NCBI GenBank assembly: GCA_009741485.1
Contig: CM019227.1
Location: 9,960,236 to 10,024,235, forward strand
From: Malurus cyaneus samueli
Lineage: Eukaryota > Chordata > Aves > Passeriformes > Maluridae
Reading direction: 5' to 3'
DNA: 64,000 bases
Below are positions 51,001-61,890 of this stretch, piece after piece (position 1 is the stretch's first letter; each line of letters begins with the position of its first letter). The notes under the pieces were generated by a model. That model did no database searches. It was given only the letters and a program-made list of their open reading frames with translations, and was not told the DNA's origin. A program made the translations under genes and the position numbers.

Positions 51001-52033
51001 TTCCAACCCAAACCAGTCTGGGATTCTGTAGTTCCATGTATTTGTGTCGGGTTCATGTTCGATGGCTGACACACTCCCTCATCTGCCACTGGACCCTGAG
51101 CAGCTAGAGAGCTCTGCACCAGAAGTACTCCCATCATCTGCTGGACTCGCCTGGTCCATAGACAGGCCCTGACCTCGAGCAGGCTGAGATGCTTTGCAAT
51201 TAATCAGAAATAATCACCACACTCGAGGTTCCAGGAGCAGCCAGCCTGACTTCCATGGCCCATTCGTGTTCTTTTTATAAGCCTTTCATAAAGAAGCCAG
51301 AGGAAGACAACTATGTAGGACAAGTCTGCAGGCAAATTTGCTCCATGGAATCAGTCACCCTTGCTAATGTGACAGTTGCAATTTAAATTCCACCATGAAA
51401 GTCATGTTTGATGAGATGATAAATTTGCACAAAGATGACAGGTCTGCAAACAAATCGATGTCAGCGTGACAAATCTGAGAACAAATATCACAGCTAAACA
51501 AGAAGCATTTGTACACTTACTTAGAGCAATAACAGACTTTAAGAAAAAAATTTCCATTCTTTATCAGTGAGGAGTTGGAATGATTTTTGTGCTACTTCTC
51601 TTAAGGCCCAGTTGACCTGGTCAGGAGAAAGCAGTGAAGACAGAAACCACCTGTGCCCAGCCAGGACTTCTTCATCCTTCTCAGACAAACTGGCAAGCTA
51701 GCAGCACCAGTGGTTCATGGACTTATCAGGCTTGTTCATGTCATTAAAAGCAAAAATGGTTCCTCCTTCACTGCACCAAGCCATGTGATTTGATTCAGAA
51801 ACAGAAGTAACTGAGTTTCTCTACTCAAAATGTATCGCCGTTTTTTCATGTGCTGAAAAGCCAAAGACATCTAAGGTTCCATCCCTGAAACATGCAGTAT
51901 TTTTTCCCCACATTAGGTATTCTAGAAACCTCAGAAGGCTCACACTTCACAGAAAATCATTTTAAAAAATACATATCAAGTATGTCACAATACCTGCAAC
52001 AGGTCTTCACTGAGTACCTCCGTTCTCTCAGCC
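29952..52033 (-). CDS. ARHGAP17: ARHGAP17 (RICH1/Nadrin), BAR-RhoGAP protein, exons 2-20
   Basis: GTPase-activating protein for Cdc42 and Rac1 acting at membranes and tight junctions. Nineteen exons (51994-52033 down to 29952-30082) join in phase without a stop and give about 850 residues; with an expected 18-residue exon 1 the total is near the 881 of human ARHGAP17. Domains in order: N-terminal BAR (exons 2 to about 8, with AEKTEVLSEDLLQ-like start and DEAGNKVEQCKDQ), RhoGAP (exons 9-14, arginine finger in GLFRIAAGAS, then KSYLRELPEPL and MTPSNIAIVLGPNLLW), a proline-rich tail of SH3 ligands (exons 16-19), and C-terminal STAL, known in RICH1 as a PDZ ligand for EBP50/NHERF1. Exon 1 (about MKKQFNRMKQL) is not in the window. 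The gene converges on SLC5A11, the same neighbour as in human 16p12. Confidence 0.96.
31118..31232 (-). mobile_element. CR1 LINE fragment, 3' end
   Basis: 'cagaatggtttgggctggaa' to 'cccagggtgctgcaagcccc'. Same orientation as ARHGAP17. Confidence 0.8.
32600..32722 (-). mobile_element. CR1 LINE fragment
   Basis: 'ggcagggacacattttgcta' through 'ctggccttggacacttccag' to 'cacagcttttctgggcaacc'. Diverged remnant. Confidence 0.75.
34396..34980 (-). CDS. ARHGAP17: ARHGAP17 exon 19 (proline-rich)
   Basis: 585 nt, the largest exon. AVKKPAPAPPKPANPPPGQP ... SAPRRYSSSLSPIQAPSHPP ... QTPTPPDTPPLGK ... GTLPRPRPVPKPRNRPSVPP, ending TASKIVT. Multiple PxxP SH3 ligands; the PTPPxTPP block is a known SH3 docking motif of RICH1. 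Confidence 0.95.
35046..35312 (+). mobile_element. CR1 LINE fragment, 3' part
   Basis: 'gggcaatggcttctcactgg' through 'gtgcccagagaagctgtggc' to 'ccattttggaattctgtgat'. Antisense to ARHGAP17, only 66 bp before the exon 19 acceptor. Confidence 0.86.
35622..35785 (-). CDS. ARHGAP17: ARHGAP17 exon 18
   Basis: 164 nt. STSKSKDSTSSATPPPVRNG ... STSQLSVTQPQNAAGPSPHA, ending LRR. The QPQNAAGPSPHxLRR ending is shared with mammalian ARHGAP17. Donor gtgtgt. Confidence 0.93.
35868..36045 (+). mobile_element. CR1 LINE fragment
   Basis: 'actgaaagggctgtcaaacc' through 'gtgcggatgtggcacttgag' to 'ctgggctgatggctggagtg'. Antisense to ARHGAP17, in the intron before exon 18. Confidence 0.78.
37208..37441 (-). 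CDS. ARHGAP17: ARHGAP17 exon 17, 234-nt cassette exon
   Basis: 234 nt, exactly 78 codons, entering and leaving in the same phase (2). SFGVKVLEFPATPRRCGTVS, RKLTSPAFQPPLPP and a GC-rich tail to GMEDAR. Human isoforms of 881 and 803 residues differ by 78 residues, so this looks like the conserved skippable exon. Its 3' half is very GC-rich (CpG), unlike its neighbours. Confidence 0.93.
37878..37946 (+). mobile_element. short CR1 LINE 3' end
   Basis: Only the last 70 bp: 'gggggttggaatgagagacc', 'tttccaacccaaataattct', 'gattctat'. Confidence 0.6.
38684..38840 (-). CDS. ARHGAP17: ARHGAP17 exon 16
   Basis: 157 nt. DEDFNVSGAFVAVPAVNSNH then LSHTGNDYECGTLERKRPLS and MTVMEGDLLKKE. GTLERKRP.SM.VMEGDL is shared with human ARHGAP17. 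Donor gtaggt. Confidence 0.95.
38963..39054 (-). CDS. ARHGAP17: ARHGAP17 exon 15 (end of RhoGAP)
   Basis: 92 nt. SLAEMAAATSVHVVAVIEPI then IQHADWFFPG. Last helix of the RhoGAP domain. Donor gtgagt. Confidence 0.95.
39406..39519 (-). CDS. ARHGAP17: ARHGAP17 exon 14 (RhoGAP)
   Basis: 114 nt. YLIKFLAKLAQNSDVNKMTP then SNIAIVLGPNLLWAKNEG. Contains the conserved RhoGAP N-(M)TPSNIAIV.GPNLL block whose Asn contacts the GTPase. Confidence 0.96.
40167..40247 (-). CDS. ARHGAP17: ARHGAP17 exon 13 (RhoGAP)
   Basis: 81 nt. IQDQDKKLQELWRICNRLPE then HYRVNF. Acceptor cctttcag, donor gtaggt. Confidence 0.95.
40668..40749 (-). CDS. ARHGAP17: ARHGAP17 exon 12 (RhoGAP)
   Basis: 82 nt. ALKSYLRELPEPLMTYSLYE then EWTQAA. 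LK.YLRELPEPL is the second catalytic block of RhoGAP domains (Lys and Arg near the GTPase interface). Confidence 0.96.
41295..41406 (-). CDS. ARHGAP17: ARHGAP17 exon 11 (RhoGAP, arginine finger)
   Basis: 112 nt. GLFRIAAGASKLKKLKAALD then CSTSQLDEFYSDPHAVA. The Arg of GLFRI is the catalytic arginine finger. Present, so the domain should be active. Confidence 0.97.
41801..41928 (-). CDS. ARHGAP17: ARHGAP17 exon 10 (BAR-RhoGAP junction)
   Basis: 128 nt. KWTEKPAFGTPLEEHLKRSG then REIAVPIEACVMMLLETGMR and EE. Start of the RhoGAP domain. Donor gtgggt. Confidence 0.96.
42888..43026 (+). mobile_element. CR1 LINE fragment, 3' end
   Basis: 'gtgtccaaggccaggctgga' to 'cccttccaacccaaaccttt', in ARHGAP17 intron 9, antisense to the gene. 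Confidence 0.82.
44110..44191 (-). CDS. ARHGAP17: ARHGAP17 exon 9 (BAR)
   Basis: 82 nt. LLEAQADYHRKALAVIEKVL then PEIQAHQ. Q.DYH.KAL..LE..LP is the last BAR helix. Donor gtaaag. Confidence 0.96.
44343..44411 (-). CDS. ARHGAP17: ARHGAP17 exon 8 (BAR)
   Basis: 69 nt, 23 codons, phase 0. DQLAADMYSFVSKEGEYARC then FVM. Donor gtgagt. Confidence 0.95.
45071..45182 (-). CDS. ARHGAP17: ARHGAP17 exon 7 (BAR)
   Basis: 112 nt. YNQAHKTSGTNFQVHPSKIE then SLKEEMDEAGNKVEQCK. Donor gtaagg. Text close to human ARHGAP17. Confidence 0.96.
45893..45969 (-). CDS. ARHGAP17: ARHGAP17 exon 6 (BAR)
   Basis: 77 nt. TEIPNIQKQRKQLAKLVLDW then DSARG. Acceptor tatttcag, donor gtagga. Confidence 0.95.
46173..46284 (-). 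CDS. ARHGAP17: ARHGAP17 exon 5 (BAR)
   Basis: 112 nt. KMLDTCGDAENKLAMELSQH then EVQIEKEVIDPLCLLTE. Donor gtgaga. Confidence 0.96.
47405..47481 (-). CDS. ARHGAP17: ARHGAP17 exon 4 (BAR)
   Basis: 77 nt. KKLPLTALAQNMQEGSIQLS then DETLL and G. Donor gtaagt. Confidence 0.96.
48227..48331 (-). CDS. ARHGAP17: ARHGAP17 exon 3 (BAR)
   Basis: 105 nt, 35 codons, phase 0. IERRLDAVRSVCHLAQKRLI then ACLQGQHGTDPDKRH. Donor gtgagt. Flanked by a GC-rich acceptor. Confidence 0.96.
49566..49785 (-). mobile_element. CR1 LINE fragment, 3' part
   Basis: 'tcctggaatggtttggtttg' through 'ttggacacttccagggatcc' to 'cctccccaccctcacaggga'. In ARHGAP17 intron 2, same orientation as the gene. Confidence 0.86.
50862..51036 (+). 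mobile_element. CR1 LINE fragment, 3' end
   Basis: 'ccccagagaaactgtggctg' to 'aaaccagtctgggattctgt'. In ARHGAP17 intron 2, antisense to the gene. Confidence 0.83.
51994..52033 (-). CDS. ARHGAP17: ARHGAP17 exon 2 (small BAR exon)
   Basis: 40 nt, too short to stand out as a reading frame. It encodes AERTEVLSEDLLQ after completing a split codon with one G. Acceptor tcccttag, donor gtattg. Human has AEKTEVLSEDLLQ at the same place, directly before the IERRLD exon. Confidence 0.92.
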
Positions 52034-55000
52034 CTAAGGGAGGAAAAAAGACCATTGTCAACAGCTGTCATGTTCAGGGTCAAAGACTGCTCCAACAATT
52101 CCAACAAAACCCACTCAGTCCCAAGTTATAATCCCATTACTGCTGCAAACACCACCACATTCACCATGTCACAGTCAACCCTGGCTCCCAGCATAGGGAG
52201 CTTGGGAAACTCCGACACCCCTGGAACACCCAGCCCGCAGCACAAATCCATTGAACCAAGCTATCTACAGTATTGCCAACTGCACATGGAATAATCCAAA
52301 GCAGACTGGAATTGATGCACTTGAGTGTCAAAGAATATAAAGCCACAAGGAGCAGAACCACCTTCATCTTTTGTATTGGAGCACTGCAGAGCTTTATCCA
52401 TCAGGAGCAGTGAAGCTTCCCTTAACCTCAAACACACAGCGCCTTCACCAGGAACCTCTCATCACCTCATCTTGCTGAATTCCATAATATTAAAACAGCA
52501 GAAAGGATCTGATACTTGAAAAGCTCAGCAGAAGTTAATGGCGTTCCCAGGAAAGTCTGCTTTCAACAGAAAACCCCTGAAGCTTCCACACACTGGAACA
52601 AAATACCATCACTTGCTACACACACACTTCCACACCTTCTGCCATTCCAGTTTACACAAACTTTAAATTGTTTACTGTTGACACAAGTTTATTTGTTGTT
52701 GGCTCCCTGGCTCTAACAGTGCTTGCTCCTCCCTTTGCCAGGTCTATAAAATAAACATAAATTCAGTTCACCCTGATTTCTCCCTCGGCTGCTCACCATT
52801 ACTACACATCTACACCATGGAGCACTTGGAGGGACTCCAGGACACTCTTTTCCTGTTCAGAGAGTTTCCCCTGCTGCTGCCAGAGTCCCTCGGCTGCTCC
52901 AGACTTTATCAGATCCTGCAATCTGTTTAATAAGCCACTGCAAACCTGGGCACGCACGGAAAGCTCATGTTCCTGATCAGCCTTCAGCAGCTGAATGTGC
53001 CAAAAGCCTCCAAGGACAAGATTCCTTCAGGTTTGGGTTGGTGTTTTTAAAGCACTTATTTGACTTCAATTTCACAGCACATTATCTGCTTGAACTAGTC
53101 GTGAACCATAAGGTGTTTAATAATTAAATGCCTGAATAAAGTAATAGCTCAAAACCTCAGCCAGATTCAGACAAAAACAGACTGAAATACTCTGACAGCA
53201 CTGACATATTTATTTGTTGAGGAAAACATAGACAAGATTGATAATCTTTTCTCCCACCCAAACAGAAATATTTTGTCTGATGGAAATTACATCCTGTTAG
53301 AGAGCAATTATTCATACTTATTGTGATTTATATATATTTTTAACCCTGCAAAACCCACCCTGCTTTAGCCAACAATAATTTAAACCCCCTCAAATATCAG
53401 AACAGAGCTTCCATACAACTTCAGATTAACACAAAGTTTGATTTCTCATTCCCTTCCTTTTTCTAGAATATTCTATCCTATTGGTGTGAAAAGCAACAAT
53501 GGCTCAGTACTATGCTAGCAGAAGTTTGCTCCCCATTTAAATGTGGTTATCCCCCTACTATGGATCATTATGTGAAGTGCAAAATTATTATACTTATTTA
53601 TCTTAAGCTCTCTTCCTACACTGAACTGGTTCCTCCAGGATGGAAAGTCCCAGCTGGACAATCTGGATCTCCTCTAGCAGGGATGCTCTCCCCAGCCCTG
53701 GGTGGCAGCAGGAGCATGGCCAGGCCAGGCAGATTCAGAACAGCCCCTGATGATGATGTCAGGTCCGGAAGTGCAGCGAGGGAAGACCTCACCCTTCCTG
53801 CAGGCCCACATTCCACCTTTAATAAGGAAGCCAAGAAAGAGCCACTAAATAATGTTGTTTTTCAGTGATCACAACCATGAAAGAGAAAACACAACCCTAT
53901 GATAGCAGCACAGCCCATCTCCTCTCTGCACAGAGGAAAGCAACAAACCATCAAAGGGACCTGGCTCCTTTGGAATTAACCTCTGTCTCCCTTGGAATTA
54001 CAGGTATGACCAGTTTGAAGTTTACAATCAACTGCAGCTTAGAGGGATGCTAATTCCTTCTGCCAGCTAATCAGGGAATCAGCAAACTTCTCAAAAAGAA
54101 CAGCTTTTCTTTTTCACCGCTAAACTTCTGTCCTCATCCCTTGTTAGAACTTATTTGCACCTTACCCTATTGAAGCAATGAAGAAATCCTTCTGGAATCA
54201 AGGACTGGACACCTGAGCTGCAGTGCTCCCAAGGGCTTTCCCAAGCCCAGTAGTGTTGGTCACGGGCCACCAGCCCTGAGACTCTGCACTGCAACCTCCT
54301 TCCCCCATGGGACACCCTGAGCACAGCCCAGCCCAAGCTGAGCCTCTGAAGGCCAGACTGCAGCAGCCAGGGCTGTTTACATTCCCAGAGCTGAACTCCA
54401 CTCAGGCCAAACAGTTAAATCTGGGTTGCAAAACGAGGTTCCTCCACGCCATTACTAATGGGGAAAGCATGCCCTGCCCAGCCCCTCCCGGGGCCCCCAC
54501 CAGGGGATGTTCATGCAGGAGCTGTCCGTGTGCCTTGGGAGGGTGGGATCCACAGGGAAACAGGGATCTGCCCGGCTCAGAGTCTCTGGTGACAGAGGTG
54601 GCAATCCCAGAGGCAGTGCTGGCAAATGGGACAGTGCAGGGCACAAGCAGCAGCCCAGAATGTTGGATTGGGCACACAGGGCTGGCACCCCATCTACCAC
54701 AGCAACAGCACAGAGGCCTTCAGCTGCCCAAATCCAAAATATCTGCCAGCCTGGCAGTGCTCCACTGGAGCAGAACGGAGCTGCTCCCCTGGGACAGAGG
54801 GTTTCTGAGAACTGAAGTTTCTCTGCTACAATACCAGAAACTTGATGTGAATCAACTGGTACCAAAGTTTTAAGTCAGTAGTGCATTTTAAAAGGCTGAT
54901 CGTAAAAGCAAAACTGAACAATCATTTGTTATAGCTATAATAATCCTCTTAATGAAAAAAGGGGATAAAACTACTGAATTCCATGAAATCAGTACTTTCA

Positions 55001-55789
55001 CACAGTTAGCACAATGTCTTGCCCACTGTGCAGAGCTTCACGTGCTGCTCCTCATGTCTGCACTGTCCCTCTCCTGCATGGATACAACCCCTGGCTCAGC
55101 TGGGATATAATAACTGGAATAATTTGACAGAAACAGTTGCTCTTTAGCCAAAACAGCTCTCCCAGTTCACCCTTTGGACAAACAGCCTCCCTGACACAGC
55201 TCCAGGGTGGGAACAGGCAGCAAAGGGCAGGGCAGGCTCTGAGCAGAGCTCAGCTGGCAGGTTCAGCCAAAACCCTGAGCAGAGCCAGCCTTGCCCTTTG
55301 TGATCCCAGGACACTGAGAAAGCGTCATTTCTAATGAAATTGTTGTTTCTTCAAGCAAATTTTCTTCTCAAGAGAGCAAATAACAGTACATAGCACGAAA
55401 TAGGATAGGGCTCTGCTGCAGCTCAGAACCTGGTTTAGCCTGAGCAGTGTGGGCAGAACAGCTCCCATCCCACAGGTTAAAAACGGATCCCCTCACTTGG
55501 TCATTTTGCAACTCCTTCACACTTCCAGGCCAGAAGTCTTCTCTGTACATCTGGAAGCAGCAGATGGGAATTCCTGAGATAAAAGTGTTTACCTTCCATC
55601 GTGAAAGAATTTACATTTACATGTATAAAAGAAGATCTATTAAACCTGCAGTAGAGATTTAAAATAAATAAAGCTTCATCTAAACAGTATCTGAGATCTC
55701 CGTGCTCCTGCCTGTCACTGAGGCATCAGTCCTGCAGCAGGGCTGATGTCCAAGCAGGTCAAAGCGACAGAACCACTGCAAGAGGTTTT

Positions 55790-56070
55790 CACAAGGGCGT
55801 GCAGAGACAGGCCAAGGCGGAATGGAAGAGGGCAGGGTTAGATGGGATATTGGGAAGAATTTTTTCCCTGAGAGAGTGGGGAGGCCCTGGCCCAGGGTGC
55901 CCAGAGCAGCTGTGGCTGTCCCTGGATCCCTGGAAGTGTCCAAGACCAGGCTGGACAGGGCTTGGAGCAGCCTGGGATGGTGGAAGGTGTCCGGGCCCAA
56001 GGCAGGGGGTGGAATCAGATGGGCTTGAAGGTCCCTTCTAACCAAGGCCATTCCATGATTCCATGAAATC
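55790..56070 (+). mobile_element. CR1 LINE fragment, 3' part
   Basis: 'cagggttagatgggatattg' through 'gcccagagcagctgtggctg' to 'ccattccatgattccatgaa'. One of the most complete CR1 tails here. Confidence 0.87.
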
Positions 56071-59000
56071 CACACTCCTGAAAGGCTGACCAGGAAGGAA
56101 TGAGAGCAAACCTGACATAAGAGCCATAAACCTTGGCCAGTCCCAGCAGAACAAGTGACTCAGTTGAAATGTCAGTGTGGAAACAAACCCCTGACTCACA
56201 CAGTAGCTGGGCGGGGCCGTGGCAGAGGTGATGCCATGGCAGGGCAGTGACAAGTCCACAGTCCTGAACCCTGGAAAGATTTCAGTGGAAGCAAGGAGAC
56301 ACCCACCCTGAACTTGAGACAGAATTAAAGCCAGCCTTCCCTGCTGGGTGGTTTTTCCTCAAACAAAGGCTGTGTTTGTTACCAGGAGTAACCAGCTCAG
56401 CTCGCTGGTGAGGTAACACTGAGCACCTTGGCGGGCTGGCAGCACATCCTGCCTGCTTTCCACATACAATAGGCAGCACTTGCTGCCAGGAAAAATGAAA
56501 GCATCAGCAGCTCTGTTCCAAAACAAGGAATCCAGAATTAGATGATAATTTCCCTTCAAAAATGTTTGCTTTTCTAACACTCACCAAGACAAACTTCACA
56601 GAAAATGCAACTCCAAGGTGTTCCAGGACACCAGCTCACTCCTCCCTGTTTGACCTTGAACTGATTTTTGAAAGGAAACCAGCATGATCCAAGGTAAGAA
56701 TCAATATTCTGAAGTGGGTTTCAAATGTTCAAAAATAACCGTCAAGTGACAGTCACCATTCACTTTCAGTATTAGTATTTAGGGAACACCACACGTAACC
56801 AGGCACCAGTATGACTTACAGTTTGCCTCCTCTTTTTTCACCCAAATTAACAATGTAAGCTTTTGTACACGTATTAAATTAGTTTAATTGTAAATCTGGT
56901 GACCACAGATGCTTCAGTGACTCAGAAATCACACCAAAGGCTGCTGTTTTGGAACTCCTGTGCTTCCAGTCCTTTAGAAGTGCTTTAAAAGTGGTGCATC
57001 ACCTCCAAAATATTTCAGTGATTTGAACACCTCAGAGCTGCACAACTACAATTCAGGCCTCAATGGGTGGATAAAGAAAGATTTCTGCTGCTTTGCCTTC
57101 CTTCTTGATTACGTTCACTGAGTTCCCCCATTAAACTGTGCTTGGCCACTCACTCTCAAAGCTCAGCTTTGATCTCTTCCACCTCAGCCCTGGATGTGGG
57201 AGAAAGAGCTGCCTGCTCTAATGAGAGGCAGAGCAGGATTCAGGGAGATAATCATCCTGGAAGGAGAGCAGAGTGTTCCTGTGCAGTGCAGGGAAACCCA
57301 TGACAGACTCTTCACATGAGGGGATTGAAATTCCTGCGTCGGTGAAATGGATCCAAGGCTCATCTCCGGAGCGAGGCAGTAAATTTAGCTCTGGAGAACA
57401 ACCACAGCTCAAGCCAAATCCTATTTTCAGGCCACTCTCAGAGGGGCAGGCACTGCAGCAAGGTCCTGCACAGCTCCTCCTCATAAAACACACACTGAGT
57501 GGTTTTAATATTAGATCTTGAGCATTCCACCAAATACGGTGCAGTTCAACAAAAGCACTGTTGGCTTCAGTCTAACAAAGTTGGGTAGATCATTCTGAGC
57601 CACAGCACTGCAAATCTGAGACGAATTTAAGCTGAACTTTCTATAGGCAAAAATAAAATTGTGGTTTAAATGTAGAAGGCTGTTTAAAGCAGTTTTGTTT
57701 GAGGGAGGAAGTGTTGTTTCAGTGAGCAGCCTGATGAGTCCAACAGCTTGTAAACTTCTGGGTACAAAAAAAAATTTACAATTCAGTGCTTCCAATTAAC
57801 TATTGTAATTCCAATTACTATCCCAGCAAATCAAATACTCTCTACTAACCTGCTACTTTATACCAGGGACCAAGTTGCAACTATTAATGCTCTCCCCATA
57901 TTCGTTCTGACTTGGAAAAACACCAGACCTCTGTCAGGCCAATATAACAAAGTGGCTTCTTGTAAAAAGTGCATTTGATTTGTGAAACTATTAATAGCTT
58001 CCGAAGGAAAGGCAAAGTGGTGCTGCAGGGGATTAGCATTCTAACTGCTAAAATCCAGACAAGGTGAAATCCAGCAGTGGTCTCATGTTTTGTTCCCCAA
58101 AGTAGCAAGTCCTATGACAAGCTGTCATAAATTAGTGACCAAAAAATCCCAAGGAACCTGAGACAAACTTTTTTAAGCAGCTTATCAAATCATAATGCAT
58201 TTCCTATGCTTTGCTTTTCCCCGCTTAAGTACTACAATCTACTTTTCTCATGCTACATTTTACTACAGAACTTGAGCTTTCCCAACATGTCCATTTATTT
58301 ATGTAATTTATTTTTGTAAAAGCATGCAAACACCCTCCCCACCATGTCTTGGTAAATAACTGCTTTTAATATTTAACTGCCAGGTATTTATTTATGTTTA
58401 CAAGGTCTCTCTCCCTCCCAAGCAAGCAACAACCTCTTACTAACGCAGAATCATTTTACCTAAAATTAGCTGGGTGCAGTTCTGCTGTAAGACACAGTCG
58501 AACAGAAAGCAACCTAAATAATTCCTAAATTGTTATTCCTGAATGTCAGGTGTCATTTTACAACCCCTGCATGCCAACACAATGGTAGGTGCTGCCAGAA
58601 CAGGGATTCCTGTGCTTTGCGCTCCGGCAGTGCTCGGACCACAGCACCAGCTCCAGGTGAAATTTAACCTGGGCACCAGAGCAAGAAATGATCCTGCAGC
58701 ACCTCGGGGCCAGCACCTGGCCAGGACTGTCCTTTTCCTGCACCGCCAGGGCTGCCAGGTCTGTGCCAGCTCTGGTAACACCCATGTCAAACCCATAGCA
58801 CAGAGCAAGCCTTTGATTCCCTACAACCTCTCTCCTTCCAGGAGACCTGCCTGAAACACTCCCTGCTCCCCAAATGTCAGGTGTTGGTCCCTACAGCCCT
58901 CCCTGCATCAGCAGCAGCTTAGACTGGAATCAGACCCAATAAAAGAAACTGGCTCCCAGTTGCCTTGGCCCTCTCCTTGGCTACCCCATGGGCTGAATGT

Positions 59001-59861
59001 GGCACCAGCAAAGGCTGGGCAGGGACAGGGAAATCTGTTCCTTTCAGCAACAGCAGCTACTTAAGATCAGCTTAAACTGATCATGAAACTGCACCCTGGG
59101 GCCAACATTTCATTCCCGTGAGGTGACATCAGCTGGCAGAGCTGCTGACAGAAGTGGCTGTATCCTCCCTGGTCCTGCTCCATGTCCCTGGTCCAGGAGG
59201 AGCATCCCCACTGTCAGCAGCTCCAAGGACTGGCCTGGCTCAACACCCACCTGGCTGGCAGAAAAGGCATGTTCCACTCAGGAGCCAGAAGAGCGAGCAC
59301 AAGGGACTGGGAACAAACAGAAAAGCAGCTCGGAATCAGGGCTGGGCAGAACTCTGGGCACTGCTGCAAAGCCTGATGCCGCTGTGGGTCTAATCAGACC
59401 AGGCAGCAACTGAGGGCTCTGGAAAGCAGCAGGGCTGAGGGATTCCCTACATGTGGCTTTGGCAGCTTTCAGATTTAAGCGAGTGCAGTCCCCTTGCCAA
59501 ACCACCTGCTGACATGAAAACTTCTCCACATTTGAAAAGAGAATTAAAAAAATGACCAAAACACCCTCCAACATCTCCTGAACTTCCAAACAGGACCTTG
59601 CTTTCCACTCTAGCCACAAGACTAGTGGATTATACCCAACTCAAGACATTTTTAAGCTTTATGATTTCTTTTCCCAGAATTCTTGCTTTGTCAATTGCTG
59701 GAAAGGACTCCAAGAAGCAGCATTGCCTTTTCCACAGACAACTTTTTACAGAACAGACATGTCTGAATAGGAAAAATATGCACTACAGGAATTAACAAAA
59801 TACACTGAACTGCTGAAAAAACCGTGGGCGTTTTTTGCTTATTTGGTTGCTTTTTTCAACT

Positions 59862-60127
59862 TTGACAGGACAAGAGGGAATGTTGTCACTGATAGCAAGT
59901 AGGTTTAGGTTAGATATTGAAAAACAATTTCCCTGTAAAGGGGGTGAGGCCCTGGCACAGGGTACCCAGAGAAGCTGTGGCTGTCCCACCCCTGCAAGTG
60001 TCCAAGGCCAGGTTGGATGGGGCAACCTGGGACAGTGGAAGGTGTCCCTGCCCGTGGCAGGGGGTGGCACAGGATGAGCTTTAAGATCCCTTCCAACCCA
60101 GACCATTCCAGGATTCAATGATTTTTG
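59862..60127 (+). mobile_element. CR1 LINE fragment, 3' part
   Basis: 'gtttaggttagatattgaaa' through 'gtacccagagaagctgtggc' to 'gaccattccaggattcaatg'. Confidence 0.86.
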
Positions 60128-61844
60128 CCTTGCATAAGTGTAAAAAAGCTTCAGTCCAGAAACGATCATTTTGCCAAAGGTAACGCTGTTCTTTTTTAAT
60201 GTATTGCCCAGCATGATCTATTTAAAATTTGGGGATTCACAAAACTGGCAAGAGAAAGCCTTGGAGAAGGAACCAAACTGAATCAACACAAGAAGCAAAA
60301 CAAGGAAATGCAGAAAAGGCAGAACAAGGAAGCAGGAATAGAAAGTCAGGCTGCAAAAAGGAGCTGGAAACTTTGAAACAACAGTAAAAAGACTATAAGG
60401 GAATTCGGGGACCTGAAGTTATACAAAATCAGCTGGTAACAAACCAGGGATTATTCCCTCTGCCCACGATTTCACAACGGAGCTCTTGCGCTGATTTCCT
60501 GAGAGTGGCTATGATTAACAATTAATGGCTGAGCCCTTGATTATGTTTCAGCAACAGGAGGCGAGGCTGCGGCAGCGCCCGGCATCCCTGGCCGAGCACA
60601 CTCAGCCCATTCCCGGGATCCCGGCGCTGGACACGGCTCCTGTTTTCGTGTTGCTTAGACACAGCACACACAGAGCACATGAATGTGTCCAACACGCAGA
60701 GCTGGGCCATTCCCACCCTGCTCTTCCAGCATGAAACTGAAAGTTAACTCAATCCCTGCATTTCTGAGAAGGAAACAGGAGCCTCGCACTAATCAAGGTT
60801 TGTGATCCTGCACTGAAACACACGCCTGGACCTGCTGTTACAAAACCAGGATTACTTTATCCCGCTGTTCCGTTCCTACAAAAAATAGCAGCTCAGAACA
60901 CTTAATCTGCGTGTGAAATCACTTTGCAGTAGGGCAGACCAGCTGAATGCTCAACCCAAACAGAAGCGGCAAGCTTAGCTCACACATCGATTTCTCTGAG
61001 AACATCAGTTTTCTAGGTCCATATCCTATAAAAAAATAAAACTTTTAATCTGGGGATTGATGTTTTCTAAGAATTGCTTGATCTTTATATGTGAAAAATC
61101 TGCATTTGAATAACTGCTGTACTTTCTACTGCCGTATTTCGGCTGTGACTTTCCAACCTGCCTGCAGGACAATTTATCTTCTAAAAAAGAGCCCATCTTT
61201 GAAATTAATTTTCCTGTCACTGGCTAAAGTAGCCTTCTTAGCTTTAAACACAGAGGATGTGTGTTTCCTATGTGTACAACAGTATTAACAGCTCTCACTA
61301 GTGACCTACCTTGTCTGTGCAATATTCAGCCCTACAATCTACCACTTATCCTTTAATTAACTTTAAATTTCACTCTGAAAGCATCTTTGGGATCTTGAGA
61401 AACCGATGAGGTTATGCATACAAAAATTTCAGTGCAGCAAGCTTGAGCACAGGACAAACTTGCAAGACAGAAGGAAAAACCATTCACAGATCCTTCTGAC
61501 CCAAAGCCCATTTGGCCACTGCGCACCTCAGTGCCTGCAGCCCCGCTGGCTCTTTGATTCACACCCCTGCAGCCACTCCAGGATGTCCCTGGCACTCTGC
61601 AACGCAATTAACTCCACCAGACAACAATCCCTGTCAAGGAAAAAAGGCTCCACCTCATCAAGAGAAGCACTTGTGACCTCACCCAGCTGGCCCGGGTTTG
61701 AGGAGCTGTTTCCTGGTGAGAAACAGCACTGGCCAAGGAGAAGTTGCCCAAGTATCCCGTCAGTCCCGATCAGCCATGGAATAGCAACTACAAACTCCAA
61801 GGTTATAAGGCTATTTGGCTCCTAAGGAATAAATTTTAACCAAA

Positions 61845-61890
61845 ATGATAGAATCCCAGAATGGTTTGGGTTGGAAGGAACAGAGGATCA
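61845..61890 (-). mobile_element. short CR1 LINE 3' end
   Basis: 'gaatcccagaatggtttggg' and 'ttggaaggaacagagg' only; the element is cut off within 50 bp. Confidence 0.6.

Noticed and set aside
60540..60660. GC-rich patch as an ARHGAP17 first exon or promoter
   Set aside because: No MKKQFNRMK-like coding text on the - strand, no suitable donor, and too small for a CpG island.
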